This document shows, piece after piece, positions 8,841-16,250 of a stretch of 64,000 bases of DNA; position 1 is the stretch's first letter, and every line of letters starts with the position of its first letter. The notes beneath the pieces are model-generated. The model was not told the DNA's origin, did not search any database, and saw nothing but the letters and a program-made list of their open reading frames with translations. The stretch spans positions 1 to 64,000 of the forward strand of contig NZ_NJIG01000021.1 in NCBI RefSeq assembly GCF_002209535.1, read 5' to 3'. This DNA is from Achromobacter marplatensis. GTDB taxonomy: Bacteria; Pseudomonadota; Gammaproteobacteria; Burkholderiales; Burkholderiaceae_B. The translations under genes were made by a program, and so were the position numbers.

Positions 8841-9617
8841 TCAGCTCTGCAGAATGGAAGACACCAGCAACTGGGTGTAGGGGTGTTGGGGATCGTCGAG
8901 AATCTGGTCGGTCAGCCCGCTTTCCACCACGACGCCGCCGCGCATCACCAGCGTGCGGTGCGCCAGCAGCCGCGCCACGGCCAAATCGTGCGTGACCACG
9001 ATGGCGGCCAGCCCCAGGTCCGCCACCAGTTGGCGCAACAGATCCAACAGGCGCGCCTGCACGGACACGTCCAGCGACGCGGTGGGCTCGTCCATGAACA
9101 CCAGGCGCGGATGCGTCACCAGGTTGCGAGCGATCTGCAAGCGCTGCTGCATGCCGCCCGAAAACGACACCGGCGTGTCGTCGAGCCGGCCCGCGTCAAT
9201 CTCCATTTTCTGCAGCCAGTTCCCCGCCACTTCACGCAGGTCGCCGTAGTGCCGGTCGCCGACCGCCATCAGACGTTCCGCGATGTTCGCGCCAGCACTG
9301 ACCTGCATGCGCAGGCCGTCGCGGGCGTTCTGACGAACGAAGCCCCAATCGGTGCGCGACAGCAAGCGCAACCGCGCGCCTTGCATCGCGGCCAGATCGA
9401 TGAAGCCCTGGTCTCGCGTGTCGTACCAGACGCTGCCGGCATCCGGCTGGGTCTGGTACGACACGGCCGACAACAAGGTGCTTTTGCCCGAGCCGGACTC
9501 GCCGACCACGCACAGCACTTCGCCGGGATACAGGTCGAAGCTGACGTCGCGGCAGCCATGCACGCCGTCCCACGTGCGCGTCATGTTGCGCACGGAAAGC
9601 AAAGGTTGGGGAGTCAT
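8841..9617 (-). CDS. phnK: C-P lyase complex ATP-binding subunit PhnK
   Basis: A 258-residue ABC-type ATPase with Walker A GESGSGKST (39-47), signature SFSGGMQQR, Walker B LVFMDEPTASLD and the H-loop VVTHD. In E. coli PhnK binds the PhnGHIJ core next to PhnJ and is needed for phosphonate use. The start is set by the ATGA overlap with the phnJ stop (9614-9617); the longer upstream frame is the shadow of phnJ. Confidence 0.95.
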   Translation of the reverse strand: MTPQPLLSVRNMTRTWDGVHGCRDVSFDLYPGEVLCVVGESGSGKSTLLSAVSYQTQPDAGSVWYDTRDQGFIDLAAMQGARLRLLSRTDWGFVRQNARDGLRMQVSAGANIAERLMAVGDRHYGDLREVAGNWLQKMEIDAGRLDDTPVSFSGGMQQRLQIARNLVTHPRLVFMDEPTASLDVSVQARLLDLLRQLVADLGLAAIVVTHDLAVARLLAHRTLVMRGGVVVESGLTDQILDDPQHPYTQLLVSSILQS

Positions 9618-10495
9618 GCGGCGGCCTCGTTGTCGCGTTGCTGCGTCTGGCGGTGGTTGCAGTATTCGGTGTCCGAGCAGACGAAGCGGCGCGTACCGGC
9701 GTCGTCCAGGATGATTTCGTCCAGGAAGCTGTCGCGCGACCCGCACACGTCGCAGCATTCGCTCCACTTTTCTACCGTGAAAGGATGGTCTTCGAAGTCC
9801 AGACTCTTGACCCGGGTGTAGGGCGGCACGGCGTACACGCGCTTTTCCCGGCCCGCGCCGAACAGCATCAGCGCCGGGTTGCCGTCCAGCTTGGGGTTGT
9901 CGAACTTGGGAATCGGCGACGGCCGCATCATGTAACGGTCGTTCACGATGACCGGGTAGTCGTAGGTGGTGGCGATGTGGCCATGCTGTGCAATGTCTTC
10001 GTACAGCTTGACGTGCATGCCACCGTATTCGGCCAGCGCATGCATCGTGCGGGTCTCGGTTTCGCTCGGTTCCAGCCAGCGCAGCGGTTCCGGGATCGGC
10101 ACCTGGAACACCATCACCTGCCCTTCGGCAAGCGGCGTTTCGGGGATGCGGTGGCGTGTCTGAACGATGGTGGCGTCCGGCGTGAATTCCGTCGTCGCCA
10201 CGCCCGTGACCCGCCCGAAGAAACGCCGGATGTTGATGGCGTTCGTGGTGTCGTCCGAGCCCTGATCGATGACCTTCAACACGTCGTCTTTGCCGATGAT
10301 GGACGCAGTGACCTGGATGCCGCCCGTGCCCCAGCCATAGGGCAGCGGCATTTCGCGACTGCCGAAGGGAACCTGGTAGCCCGGGATCGCCACGGCCTTG
10401 AGCAGGGCGCGGCGCAGCATGCGCTTGGTGGACTCGTCCAGATACGCGAAGTTGTAGTGGTCGTCGCGTTCGACCGTTGCGTGTTGTGCGCTCAT
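9614..10495 (-). CDS. phnJ: C-P lyase, radical SAM enzyme PhnJ
   Basis: Cleaves the carbon-phosphorus bond of 5-phosphoribosyl 1-methylphosphonate, releasing the hydrocarbon and 5-phosphoribosyl 1,2-cyclic phosphate. The 293-residue protein keeps the unusual iron-sulfur cysteine pattern C-X2-C-X21-C-X5-C exactly (C248, C251, C273, C279), as in E. coli PhnJ, so it should be active. It overlaps both neighbours by ATGA junctions, implying translational coupling in the operon. Confidence 0.97.
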   Translation of the reverse strand: MSAQHATVERDDHYNFAYLDESTKRMLRRALLKAVAIPGYQVPFGSREMPLPYGWGTGGIQVTASIIGKDDVLKVIDQGSDDTTNAINIRRFFGRVTGVATTEFTPDATIVQTRHRIPETPLAEGQVMVFQVPIPEPLRWLEPSETETRTMHALAEYGGMHVKLYEDIAQHGHIATTYDYPVIVNDRYMMRPSPIPKFDNPKLDGNPALMLFGAGREKRVYAVPPYTRVKSLDFEDHPFTVEKWSECCDVCGSRDSFLDEIILDDAGTRRFVCSDTEYCNHRQTQQRDNEAAA

Positions 10496-11607
10496 GAGGA
10501 AACCGCCTCGTCCATCAGATCGTTGGTGGCCGGCTGGGGCGCGCCGCGTTCGGCGCGCATGCGGCGCAACAGTTCCAGGTTGGCCTGGAAATCCACGTAA
10601 TGCGGCAGCTTCAGGTGCTGCACGAAGCCCGAGGCCTCGACGTTGTCGCTGTGATAAAGCACGAACTCGTGGTCGTTGGCAGGAGAATCGGCGCGTTCGC
10701 CCAAGTCCTTCGCCTTCAACGCGCGGTCCACCAGCGCCATCGACATGGCCTTGCGTTCGCCATAGCCGAACGTCAGCCCGTAGCCCCGGGTGAACTTCGG
10801 CCCTTCTTCGGCATTGCCCGCGAACTGGCTGACCATCTGGCATTCGGTAATCTCGATTTCGCCAACGGTCACGGCAAACCCGAGTTCTTCAATGTGCATC
10901 TCGACTTCCAGCGTGCCGTAGCGGATCTCCGCGGCAAACGGGTGGGTGTTGCCATAACCGCGCTGCGTCGAATACCCCATCGACAGCAAGAAGCCTTCGT
11001 CGGCGCGCGCCAGGTTCTGCAGGCGGGCGGCGCGCGACGCCGGAAAATCCAGCGGCTGGCGGGTAAGGTCGAAGGGCTCGGGATCGCCTTCCGGCACGGC
11101 TTCGGCGTCGATCAGGTCGTCATGCGCCAACAGGTCGGTGACCCGCGGCATGTCGCTGTCCAGCGCCTGGTCTCCCGGCGGCAGCGCATCGGCTTCGCGC
11201 TGCGCCTCCAGCGAGAAATCCAGCAGGCGCTGTGTGTAGTCGTAGGTCGGGCCCAGGATCTGGCCGCCGGGCACGTCCTTGAACGTGGAGGAAATCCGAC
11301 GCTGCAGGCGCATCGCGCCCGTGTCGATTGGCTGCGTATAGCCGTAGCGCGATAGCGTCGTGCGATAGGCGCGCAGCAGGAACACCGCTTCGATCACATC
11401 GCCGGCGGCCTGCTTGAGCGCCAGCGAGGCCAGTTGCGGATCGTAGAGCGACCCTTCGGCCATGACGCGCGACACCGCCAGCGGCATCTGTTCGCGGATC
11501 TGGTCCAGGCTCAGCTCGGGGATCTCGCGATCGCCCCGCCGGTAGTCGTCCAGCATGCGGTAGGAATTCAGGATGGCGCGTTCGCCCCCTTTCACGGCGA
11601 CATACAT
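10492..11607 (-). CDS. phnI: C-P lyase complex subunit PhnI
   Basis: A 371-residue protein, the usual PhnI length, opening with MYVAVKGGERAI and carrying the conserved GYGLTFGYGERKAMSMALVDRAL block. PhnI acts with PhnG, H and L to exchange the adenine of ATP for methylphosphonate; alone it has nucleosidase activity in E. coli. Start 11607 is one base after the phnH stop (TGACATG); its own stop overlaps phnJ by four bases. Confidence 0.96.
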   Translation of the reverse strand: MYVAVKGGERAILNSYRMLDDYRRGDREIPELSLDQIREQMPLAVSRVMAEGSLYDPQLASLALKQAAGDVIEAVFLLRAYRTTLSRYGYTQPIDTGAMRLQRRISSTFKDVPGGQILGPTYDYTQRLLDFSLEAQREADALPPGDQALDSDMPRVTDLLAHDDLIDAEAVPEGDPEPFDLTRQPLDFPASRAARLQNLARADEGFLLSMGYSTQRGYGNTHPFAAEIRYGTLEVEMHIEELGFAVTVGEIEITECQMVSQFAGNAEEGPKFTRGYGLTFGYGERKAMSMALVDRALKAKDLGERADSPANDHEFVLYHSDNVEASGFVQHLKLPHYVDFQANLELLRRMRAERGAPQPATNDLMDEAVSS

Positions 11608-11608
11608 G

Positions 11609-12226
11609 TCAGTTCTCCACGCGCGTCGTGCGCGGCAATCCACACATCCGCCGTCCCTGCGTCAGGAACACATCGACGCCCAGCGGAAACCGTTGATGAT
11701 TCAGGCGCCATTCGCGCCAGAAGCCGTCGGGAAGGCCATCGACCGACAGAGCCTGCCGCGTCTGGATGCCCGGACCAGACAGGGTGACAGCCTCGCCCTC
11801 GGACAGGGACGCGACGTCCATCAGCAGCGTGGTGGACAAATCGGGATAGGCGGGGTCTCCCTGGTGGCAGGCGGACAAGGCCGGAGCGTCGCAGCCGGCC
11901 GGCACTGCCGCAAAACGCGCCAACGCGGGCGAAGGCACGATGGGGCAGGCGCAATGAAAGCGCAGGAACGCCAGTACGTCGGCGCCCACGGTGCGCGGCA
12001 ACCACAGCGGGGTATCCACGTCCACCAGCGTCAGCAGCAGCGCCGTCATCGCGGGCGACAGGCCCGCCGGCACGCCGGTGTCGGCGACGATCTGGTGGAC
12101 ACGCCCGGGATGCGCCAGGGCCTGCAAGGCCGTGCGGAAGGTGGTTTGCGCGTCGTTGACCGGATCGGCAAACCCGGGCAGCAGGCCGCGGCTGGCGGCC
12201 GGGGCATTCAGTATCTGTTGTTGCAT
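11609..12226 (-). CDS. phnH: C-P lyase complex subunit PhnH
   Basis: A 205-residue subunit of the PhnGHIJ core that stabilises the complex; it has no known catalytic residues of its own. Recognisable PhnH segments are FADPVNDAQTTFRTALQALAHPG near the start and LPDGFWREWRLNHQRFPLGVD followed by PRTTRV at the end. The start at 12226 is one base after the phnG stop, in a TGACATG junction like that of phnH/phnI. Confidence 0.93.
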   Translation of the reverse strand: MQQQILNAPAASRGLLPGFADPVNDAQTTFRTALQALAHPGRVHQIVADTGVPAGLSPAMTALLLTLVDVDTPLWLPRTVGADVLAFLRFHCACPIVPSPALARFAAVPAGCDAPALSACHQGDPAYPDLSTTLLMDVASLSEGEAVTLSGPGIQTRQALSVDGLPDGFWREWRLNHQRFPLGVDVFLTQGRRMCGLPRTTRVEN

Positions 12227-12227
12227 G

Positions 12228-12698
12228 TCAGTCCTCGCCTCGCACCATCGTGAAGAACTCCACCTTGGTCTGCTCCGCCACCTGCGCCTGGCGCTCGACC
12301 CGATCGGCATGCTGGCGCGCCAGCGGCTGGATCAGGTGCGCCTGCACGGTGTCGTGCCAGTCCGGCAATTGCAGCAGCGCATCGGCCACGGCGGCCTGCT
12401 CGGCGTGCCGCAACGATCGGCCCTGCACATAGGCCACGCCGACCACGCCATCGCCCAGCGTCACGGCGCAACGTGTCACCGTCATTTCCCCCAGGTTGAA
12501 GCGCGCCCCGGTGCCGCCGCTGCGCGCCCGCACCATGGCCATGCCCGTCTGCGCCGGACGCAGCATCTGATGCGCTGGCACACTGCCCAGAGCACTGAAC
12601 GCCCCTTCCAGCGCGGCCGGACTGGCCAGCGACAACACGCGCATCCAGGCGGCGCGCTGGGCGTTGGCCGCGTCCTGTCCTGCTAGTGAGTGATCCAT
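12228..12698 (-). CDS. phnG: C-P lyase complex subunit PhnG
   Basis: A 156-residue protein, first gene of the leftward operon. PhnG forms the core with PhnH, I and J. Recognisable blocks are NAQRAAWMRVLSLA, FNLGEMTVTRCAV and GVAYVQGRSLRHAEQAAVADAL. The ATG at 12698 is preceded by AGAGGA. A 10-bp palindrome, a candidate PhnF operator, sits only 13 bases upstream of the start, and a good sigma70 promoter sits behind that. Confidence 0.93.
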   Translation of the reverse strand: MDHSLAGQDAANAQRAAWMRVLSLASPAALEGAFSALGSVPAHQMLRPAQTGMAMVRARSGGTGARFNLGEMTVTRCAVTLGDGVVGVAYVQGRSLRHAEQAAVADALLQLPDWHDTVQAHLIQPLARQHADRVERQAQVAEQTKVEFFTMVRGED

Positions 12699-12711
12699 TA
12701 TTTCCTCTATA

Positions 12712-12721
12712 CGTCTAGACG
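12712..12721. promoter_or_regulatory. Candidate PhnF operator in front of phnG
   Basis: Perfect 10-bp palindrome CGTCTAGACG, placed just downstream of the expected transcription start of the phnG promoter, where a bound repressor would block. A close variant (CATCTAGACA) precedes the second phnM-like gene at 13677. Known PhnF-type GntR regulators bind short palindromes with a central TAGA-like core, so assignment to PhnF is a reasoned inference. Confidence 0.55.
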
Positions 12722-12730
12722 ACTGGATGA

Positions 12731-12759
12731 AGTATGATCGCTCCGAATTCCAAGTTCAA
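12731..12759 (-). promoter_or_regulatory. Sigma70-type promoter of phnGHIJKLM
   Basis: On the minus strand: -35 TTGAAC (12759-12754), a 17-base spacer, and -10 CATACT (12736-12731). The start would fall near 12724, immediately upstream of the palindrome at 12712-12721. The strength of the -35 and the exact spacing make this the best promoter in the divergent phnG-phnF gap. Confidence 0.6.
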
Positions 12760-12768
12760 CAGCCTGGC

Positions 12769-12786
12769 GTGAATTTTTGATGACAG
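12769..12786 (-). promoter_or_regulatory. Possible PHO box upstream of the phnG promoter
   Basis: Minus strand CTGTCATCAAAAATTCAC: the first half is a perfect CTGTCAT and the second half AATTCAC matches the CTGTCAC consensus at 4 of 7, 11 bases apart. It lies 32 bases before the -10, further than the usual 10 or so, so PhoB control here is less sure than at phnC. Confidence 0.3.
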
Positions 12787-12882
12787 TTGCGGCGTCTGTG
12801 CACCGCCTATCCGGCGGCCGCCGCATCAGGCACAATCACAGCCATTCTTCATGAAGCTGATGTGACAGCACGAGCGCACCCT

Positions 12883-13605
12883 ATGGTTGAAAGAGGTTCC
12901 GGCATCGCCGTCTGGCGGCAAATCGGCGAGTCCCTGGCGGACGACATCCGCAACAAGCTCTACATGGCAGGCGAACAACTGCCGTCCGAGCCGGAGCTGG
13001 CCGCCAAGTTTTCCGTCAACCGCCACACCATCCGGCGCGCCATGGGCGAGCTCGAGCAAAGCGGCCTGGTCCGGATCGAACAGGGACGCGGCACCTTCGT
13101 GCAGGAACACGCCATCGATTACGCCATCGGCAAGCGCACGCGCTTTTCCGAGAACCTGCGCAGCCAGGGCGTGCTGGGCCACCTGGAAGCCTTGGGCAGC
13201 CAAACGCTGCGCGCGGCCGACATCGCCAAGCATCTGGGGCTGGCCCGCTCGGCGCCGCTGTTGCGCGTGCAGATGGTCGGCAAGGCTGAAAACCGCCCGA
13301 TCAGCGCATCCGAACACTTCTTCGACGAAAAGCGTTTTCCGGACTTCGCAGATCGCCTGACCGCGATGCGTTCGGTGTCCAAGGTCTATGCCCACTACGG
13401 CATCGGCGACTACACGCGCAAATGGTCACGCATCACCGCCGCGCTGCCCACGCCCGAAGTCGCCCGCCTGTTGGGCCAGCCCAAGACGCGGCCGATCCTT
13501 CAGGTGGAAGCGCTGAACGTGGACCAGGAAGGCGCCCCACTGCAATACAGCATCACGCGCTTCGTAGGCGACCTCGTGCAGTTGATGGTGGCGGACCAAA
13601 GCTAG
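12883..13605 (+). CDS. phnF: GntR/HutC-family repressor of the phosphonate genes
   Basis: A 240-residue regulator. Residues about 10-75 form the GntR winged helix (AVWRQIGESLADDIRNK, LPSEPELAAKFSVNRHTIRRAM, QGRGTFV), followed by a UTRA/HutC effector domain of about 145 residues. It is divergent from phnG and in front of a second phnM-like gene, so it is the expected local repressor. The start at 12883 (MVERGSGIAVWRQ) gives the usual N-terminus; earlier in-frame starts add non-conserved residues. Palindromes with a shared TCTAGAC core flank it at 12712 and 13677. Confidence 0.9.
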   Translation: MVERGSGIAVWRQIGESLADDIRNKLYMAGEQLPSEPELAAKFSVNRHTIRRAMGELEQSGLVRIEQGRGTFVQEHAIDYAIGKRTRFSENLRSQGVLGHLEALGSQTLRAADIAKHLGLARSAPLLRVQMVGKAENRPISASEHFFDEKRFPDFADRLTAMRSVSKVYAHYGIGDYTRKWSRITAALPTPEVARLLGQPKTRPILQVEALNVDQEGAPLQYSITRFVGDLVQLMVADQS

Positions 13606-13615
13606 ACGGCCAGGC

Positions 13616-13645
13616 CATCGCCGCCGGGACACGCCGGCGGCGATG
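13616..13645. terminator. Hairpin after phnF
   Basis: A 12-bp perfect stem, CATCGCCGCCGG with CCGGCGGCGATG, around a 6-base loop, starting 10 bases after the phnF stop. There is no T-run, so it may be a weak terminator or an mRNA-stabilising end. It suggests the next gene has its own promoter. Confidence 0.5.
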
Positions 13646-13676
13646 GGTACGACAAGAGTTTGAAAGCAACAACACA

Positions 13677-13686
13677 CATCTAGACA
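13677..13686. promoter_or_regulatory. Second candidate PhnF site, before the second phnM-like gene
   Basis: CATCTAGACA shares 8 of 10 bases with the palindrome before phnG, including the TCTAGAC core, and lies 35 bases upstream of the next start codon. The overlapping stretch 13681-13698 (TAGACATCTGGTTGTCAT) also resembles a PHO box, 10 of 14 consensus bases. Both readings are weak alone; the shared core is the main support. Confidence 0.4.
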
Positions 13687-13720
13687 TCTGGTTGTCATGC
13701 AGAATCGATAACGTCACACC

Positions 13721-14914
13721 ATGAACTCACACGCCCCCTCGCCCCTGGCCGGTGTCACAGGCCAACGCATCCTGACGCCGCGCGGCGTCGAACAAGCCAG
13801 TCTGCGCTTTCATGGCGGGCTGATCGACGACAGCGGCGCCACGCCCGCCCGCGGCGCCCCCTGGTTCGACGCCGGCGACCTGCTGGTGCTGCCCGGCATC
13901 GTCGATCTGCATGGCGACGCCTTCGAGCGCGCCATCATGCCCCGGCCCAGTGTCACCTTCCCGTATGACAGCGCGCTGTTCGACGTCGACCGCCAACTGC
14001 TGGCCAACGGCATCACCACCGAATTCCATGGCGTGACCCTGTCCTGGGAAGGCGGCTTGCGCGGCGAGGCCTATGCCGAGCGCATGTTCGACGCACTGGA
14101 ACGCATGCAACACATGATGGGCGCGCGGCACTACGTACACCTGCGCTTCGAGACCCACCACGTGGGCGGTGTCGATCTGGCCCAGCAATGGATCCGCGAC
14201 GGCCGCGTGCGCTTCCTGGCGCTGAACGACCACCTGCCCAGCATGGCGCGCCGCCTGGGCGATGACCGCAAGCTGATGCAATACGCCAGCCGCGCCGAAT
14301 GCGACCTGGACACCTTCCAGGAACGCATCCGCGCCGCGATGTCCGCAGCCGACTCCGTGGCCGATGCCATGCGCGAGCTCACCGCCTGCGCGCAGGCGGC
14401 CGGCTTGAAAGTGGCCTCGCACGACGACCCCGACGCCGCCACGCGCCGCTACTACCATCAGTTGGGCTGCGGCGTCGCGGAATTTCCGCTGACCCGCGAA
14501 GCCGCCGGCGTCGCCCGCGACCTGGGCAACTCCGTCGTCTTCGGCGCGCCCAACGTGGTGCGCGGCGGCAGCCACACCGGCGCACCGAGCGCCACCGAGA
14601 TGGTGCGCGACGGCCTGTGCGACATCCTGACGTCCGACTACTACTACCCCGCCCCGCTGGCCGCCGTCATGCGGCTGGTGCAGGACGGCGTGCTGCCGCT
14701 GGCGCAGGCCTGGAACCTGGTGTCGATGAACCCTGCGCGCGCCGCCGGCCTGAAAGACCGCGGCGCATTGACGCCGGGCCTGATCGCCGACGCCATCGTG
14801 GTGGACGACCAGGTGGCCGGACTGCCGCGCGTGGTCGCCGCCATTGTCGGCGGCGAACTGCGCTACGCGACCCGCGTATTCGGCCACGACAACAGCCTGC
14901 GCATGGCAGCCTGA
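13721..14914 (+). CDS. phnM: Second PhnM-like alpha-D-ribose 1-methylphosphonate 5-triphosphate diphosphatase
   Basis: A 397-residue amidohydrolase-fold protein of the PhnM family, clearly distinct from the phnM at 6917-8116. It keeps the metal motif (VDLHGDAFER, H64 and D66), ASHDDPD, and SDYYYP in place of SDYQPS. The Lys of the usual HxDxxEK-type motif is Arg here, as part of ERA. It begins a rightward operon with the DUF1045 and phnN genes (2 bases, then a 4-base overlap). It may be the housekeeping copy, act on a different phosphonate-ribose triphosphate, or be redundant. Family assignment is firm; the division of labour is not known. Confidence 0.85.
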   Translation: MNSHAPSPLAGVTGQRILTPRGVEQASLRFHGGLIDDSGATPARGAPWFDAGDLLVLPGIVDLHGDAFERAIMPRPSVTFPYDSALFDVDRQLLANGITTEFHGVTLSWEGGLRGEAYAERMFDALERMQHMMGARHYVHLRFETHHVGGVDLAQQWIRDGRVRFLALNDHLPSMARRLGDDRKLMQYASRAECDLDTFQERIRAAMSAADSVADAMRELTACAQAAGLKVASHDDPDAATRRYYHQLGCGVAEFPLTREAAGVARDLGNSVVFGAPNVVRGGSHTGAPSATEMVRDGLCDILTSDYYYPAPLAAVMRLVQDGVLPLAQAWNLVSMNPARAAGLKDRGALTPGLIADAIVVDDQVAGLPRVVAAIVGGELRYATRVFGHDNSLRMAA

Positions 14915-14916
14915 CC

Positions 14917-15660
14917 ATGCCGCTCGCCCATCGCTACGCCTTGTACCTGGCGCCCACCGGCCCATGGCGCGAACACGGCAGCCGCTGGCTGGGCCGCTGC
15001 GCCGACACCGGTGCGCCGCTGCCGCCCCCGCCAGGCCAGCCCGAGTCCGCCCGCGCCTGGACCGAGGCGCCGCGCCATTACGGCCTGCACGCCACCTTGA
15101 AGCCGCCCTTCCGCCTGCGGGCAGGCGCTACGCCCCAAGCGGTGGACGCCGCCGCGCGGGAACTGGCCGGCGGCATCGCCCCGTTCGAAGTCGAACTCGA
15201 ATGCGAAACGCTGCGCGGCTTTCTCGCCTGGCGCATCGCGGAATCCGACACGCAGGGCCAGGCCCGCATACAGGCCCTGGCCGACGCCGCCGTGCGCGGC
15301 CTGGACGACCTGCGCGCGCCGCCCACGCCAGAGGAAATCGCGCGCCGCCAGCCGCAATCGCTACCGCCCGAACAGCAGGCCATGCTGGCGCGCTGGGGCT
15401 ACCCCTACGTGTTCGACACCTACACGTTCCACATCACCCTGACCGGCAAGCTGGCGGGCGATGCGCTGGAGCAGGCGCAACGCGGCATCGCCGCCTTTGC
15501 GGATCCGTTGCGCGGACAGGCCATGGCGGTGCCCGGCATCAGCGTCTACGTCCAGCCTGAACCCGGCGCCGATTTCGTCGCGGCGCGCCACTACCACTTT
15601 GACGGCACGCACACCGACGCCGTCGGCGCGGACTACCTGCAAGGGCCGCCCGCGCCATGA
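14917..15660 (+). CDS. DUF1045 protein, two-histidine (2H) phosphoesterase-like, phosphonate locus
   Basis: A 247-residue protein of the family seen almost only next to C-P lyase genes. Two H-x-T motifs are visible, HATL at residues 58-61 and HITL at 172-175, the hallmark of 2H phosphoesterases, which open cyclic phosphates. C-P lyase releases 5-phosphoribosyl 1,2-cyclic phosphate, normally opened by PhnP, and no phnP is in this window. A PhnP-like role is therefore a good hypothesis, but it is inference. It starts two bases after phnM-like and overlaps phnN by ATGA, so the three are co-translated. Confidence 0.85.
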   Translation: MPLAHRYALYLAPTGPWREHGSRWLGRCADTGAPLPPPPGQPESARAWTEAPRHYGLHATLKPPFRLRAGATPQAVDAAARELAGGIAPFEVELECETLRGFLAWRIAESDTQGQARIQALADAAVRGLDDLRAPPTPEEIARRQPQSLPPEQQAMLARWGYPYVFDTYTFHITLTGKLAGDALEQAQRGIAAFADPLRGQAMAVPGISVYVQPEPGADFVAARHYHFDGTHTDAVGADYLQGPPAP

Positions 15661-16244
15661 ACCGACCGGCTCCGGCCTCGCCCGCAGACGGCGCGCGGCT
15701 GATCTACCTGATGGGCGCCTCCGGCAGCGGCAAGGACACCTTGCTGCGGCTGCTGCGCGCCCATCTGCAGGACGGCGAACCCGTCCTGGTCGCGCACCGC
15801 TACATCACCCGCGACAGCGGCGACAGCGAAGACGCGCTGCGCCTGACCCCCGAAGAATTCGCCCGCCGCGCGGCGCTGGGCTGCTTCGCGCTGCGCTGGG
15901 CCACCCATGGGCTGCACTACGGCATCGGCATCGAAATCGATACCTGGCTGGCTTGCGGCGCGGCCGTCATCATCAACGGATCGCGCGCGCACCTCGAAGC
16001 GGCGCATGCCCGCTATCCCGCATTGACGGCCGTGGAAGTCACCGTGGATCCCGCCCTGCTTGCGCGCCGCCTGGCGGGCCGCGGGCGCGAAAGCGCCGAG
16101 CAGATCGCGCAACGGCTATCGCGCGCCACGCAGGCCTTTGCCGTGCCGCAAGCATGCCGGCTGGAGCAGGTCAGCAATAACGGCGCGCCCGAATCGGCTG
16201 CCGCCGCCCTGCTGACGATTGCGCGGGAACAACTGGCCCGCTAG
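15657..16244 (+). CDS. phnN: Ribose 1,5-bisphosphate phosphokinase PhnN
   Basis: Phosphorylates ribose 1,5-bisphosphate with ATP to give PRPP, returning the ribose carrier of the C-P lyase pathway to metabolism. The 195-residue protein has a P-loop GASGSGKDT (20-28), a guanylate-kinase-like fold, and the conserved VAHRYITRDSGDSEDALRLTPEEF block. Its ATG overlaps the stop of the DUF1045 gene. It converges on the LysR gene with only six bases between stops. Confidence 0.94.
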   Translation: MNRPAPASPADGARLIYLMGASGSGKDTLLRLLRAHLQDGEPVLVAHRYITRDSGDSEDALRLTPEEFARRAALGCFALRWATHGLHYGIGIEIDTWLACGAAVIINGSRAHLEAAHARYPALTAVEVTVDPALLARRLAGRGRESAEQIAQRLSRATQAFAVPQACRLEQVSNNGAPESAAAALLTIAREQLAR

Positions 16245-16250
16245 AACGGC

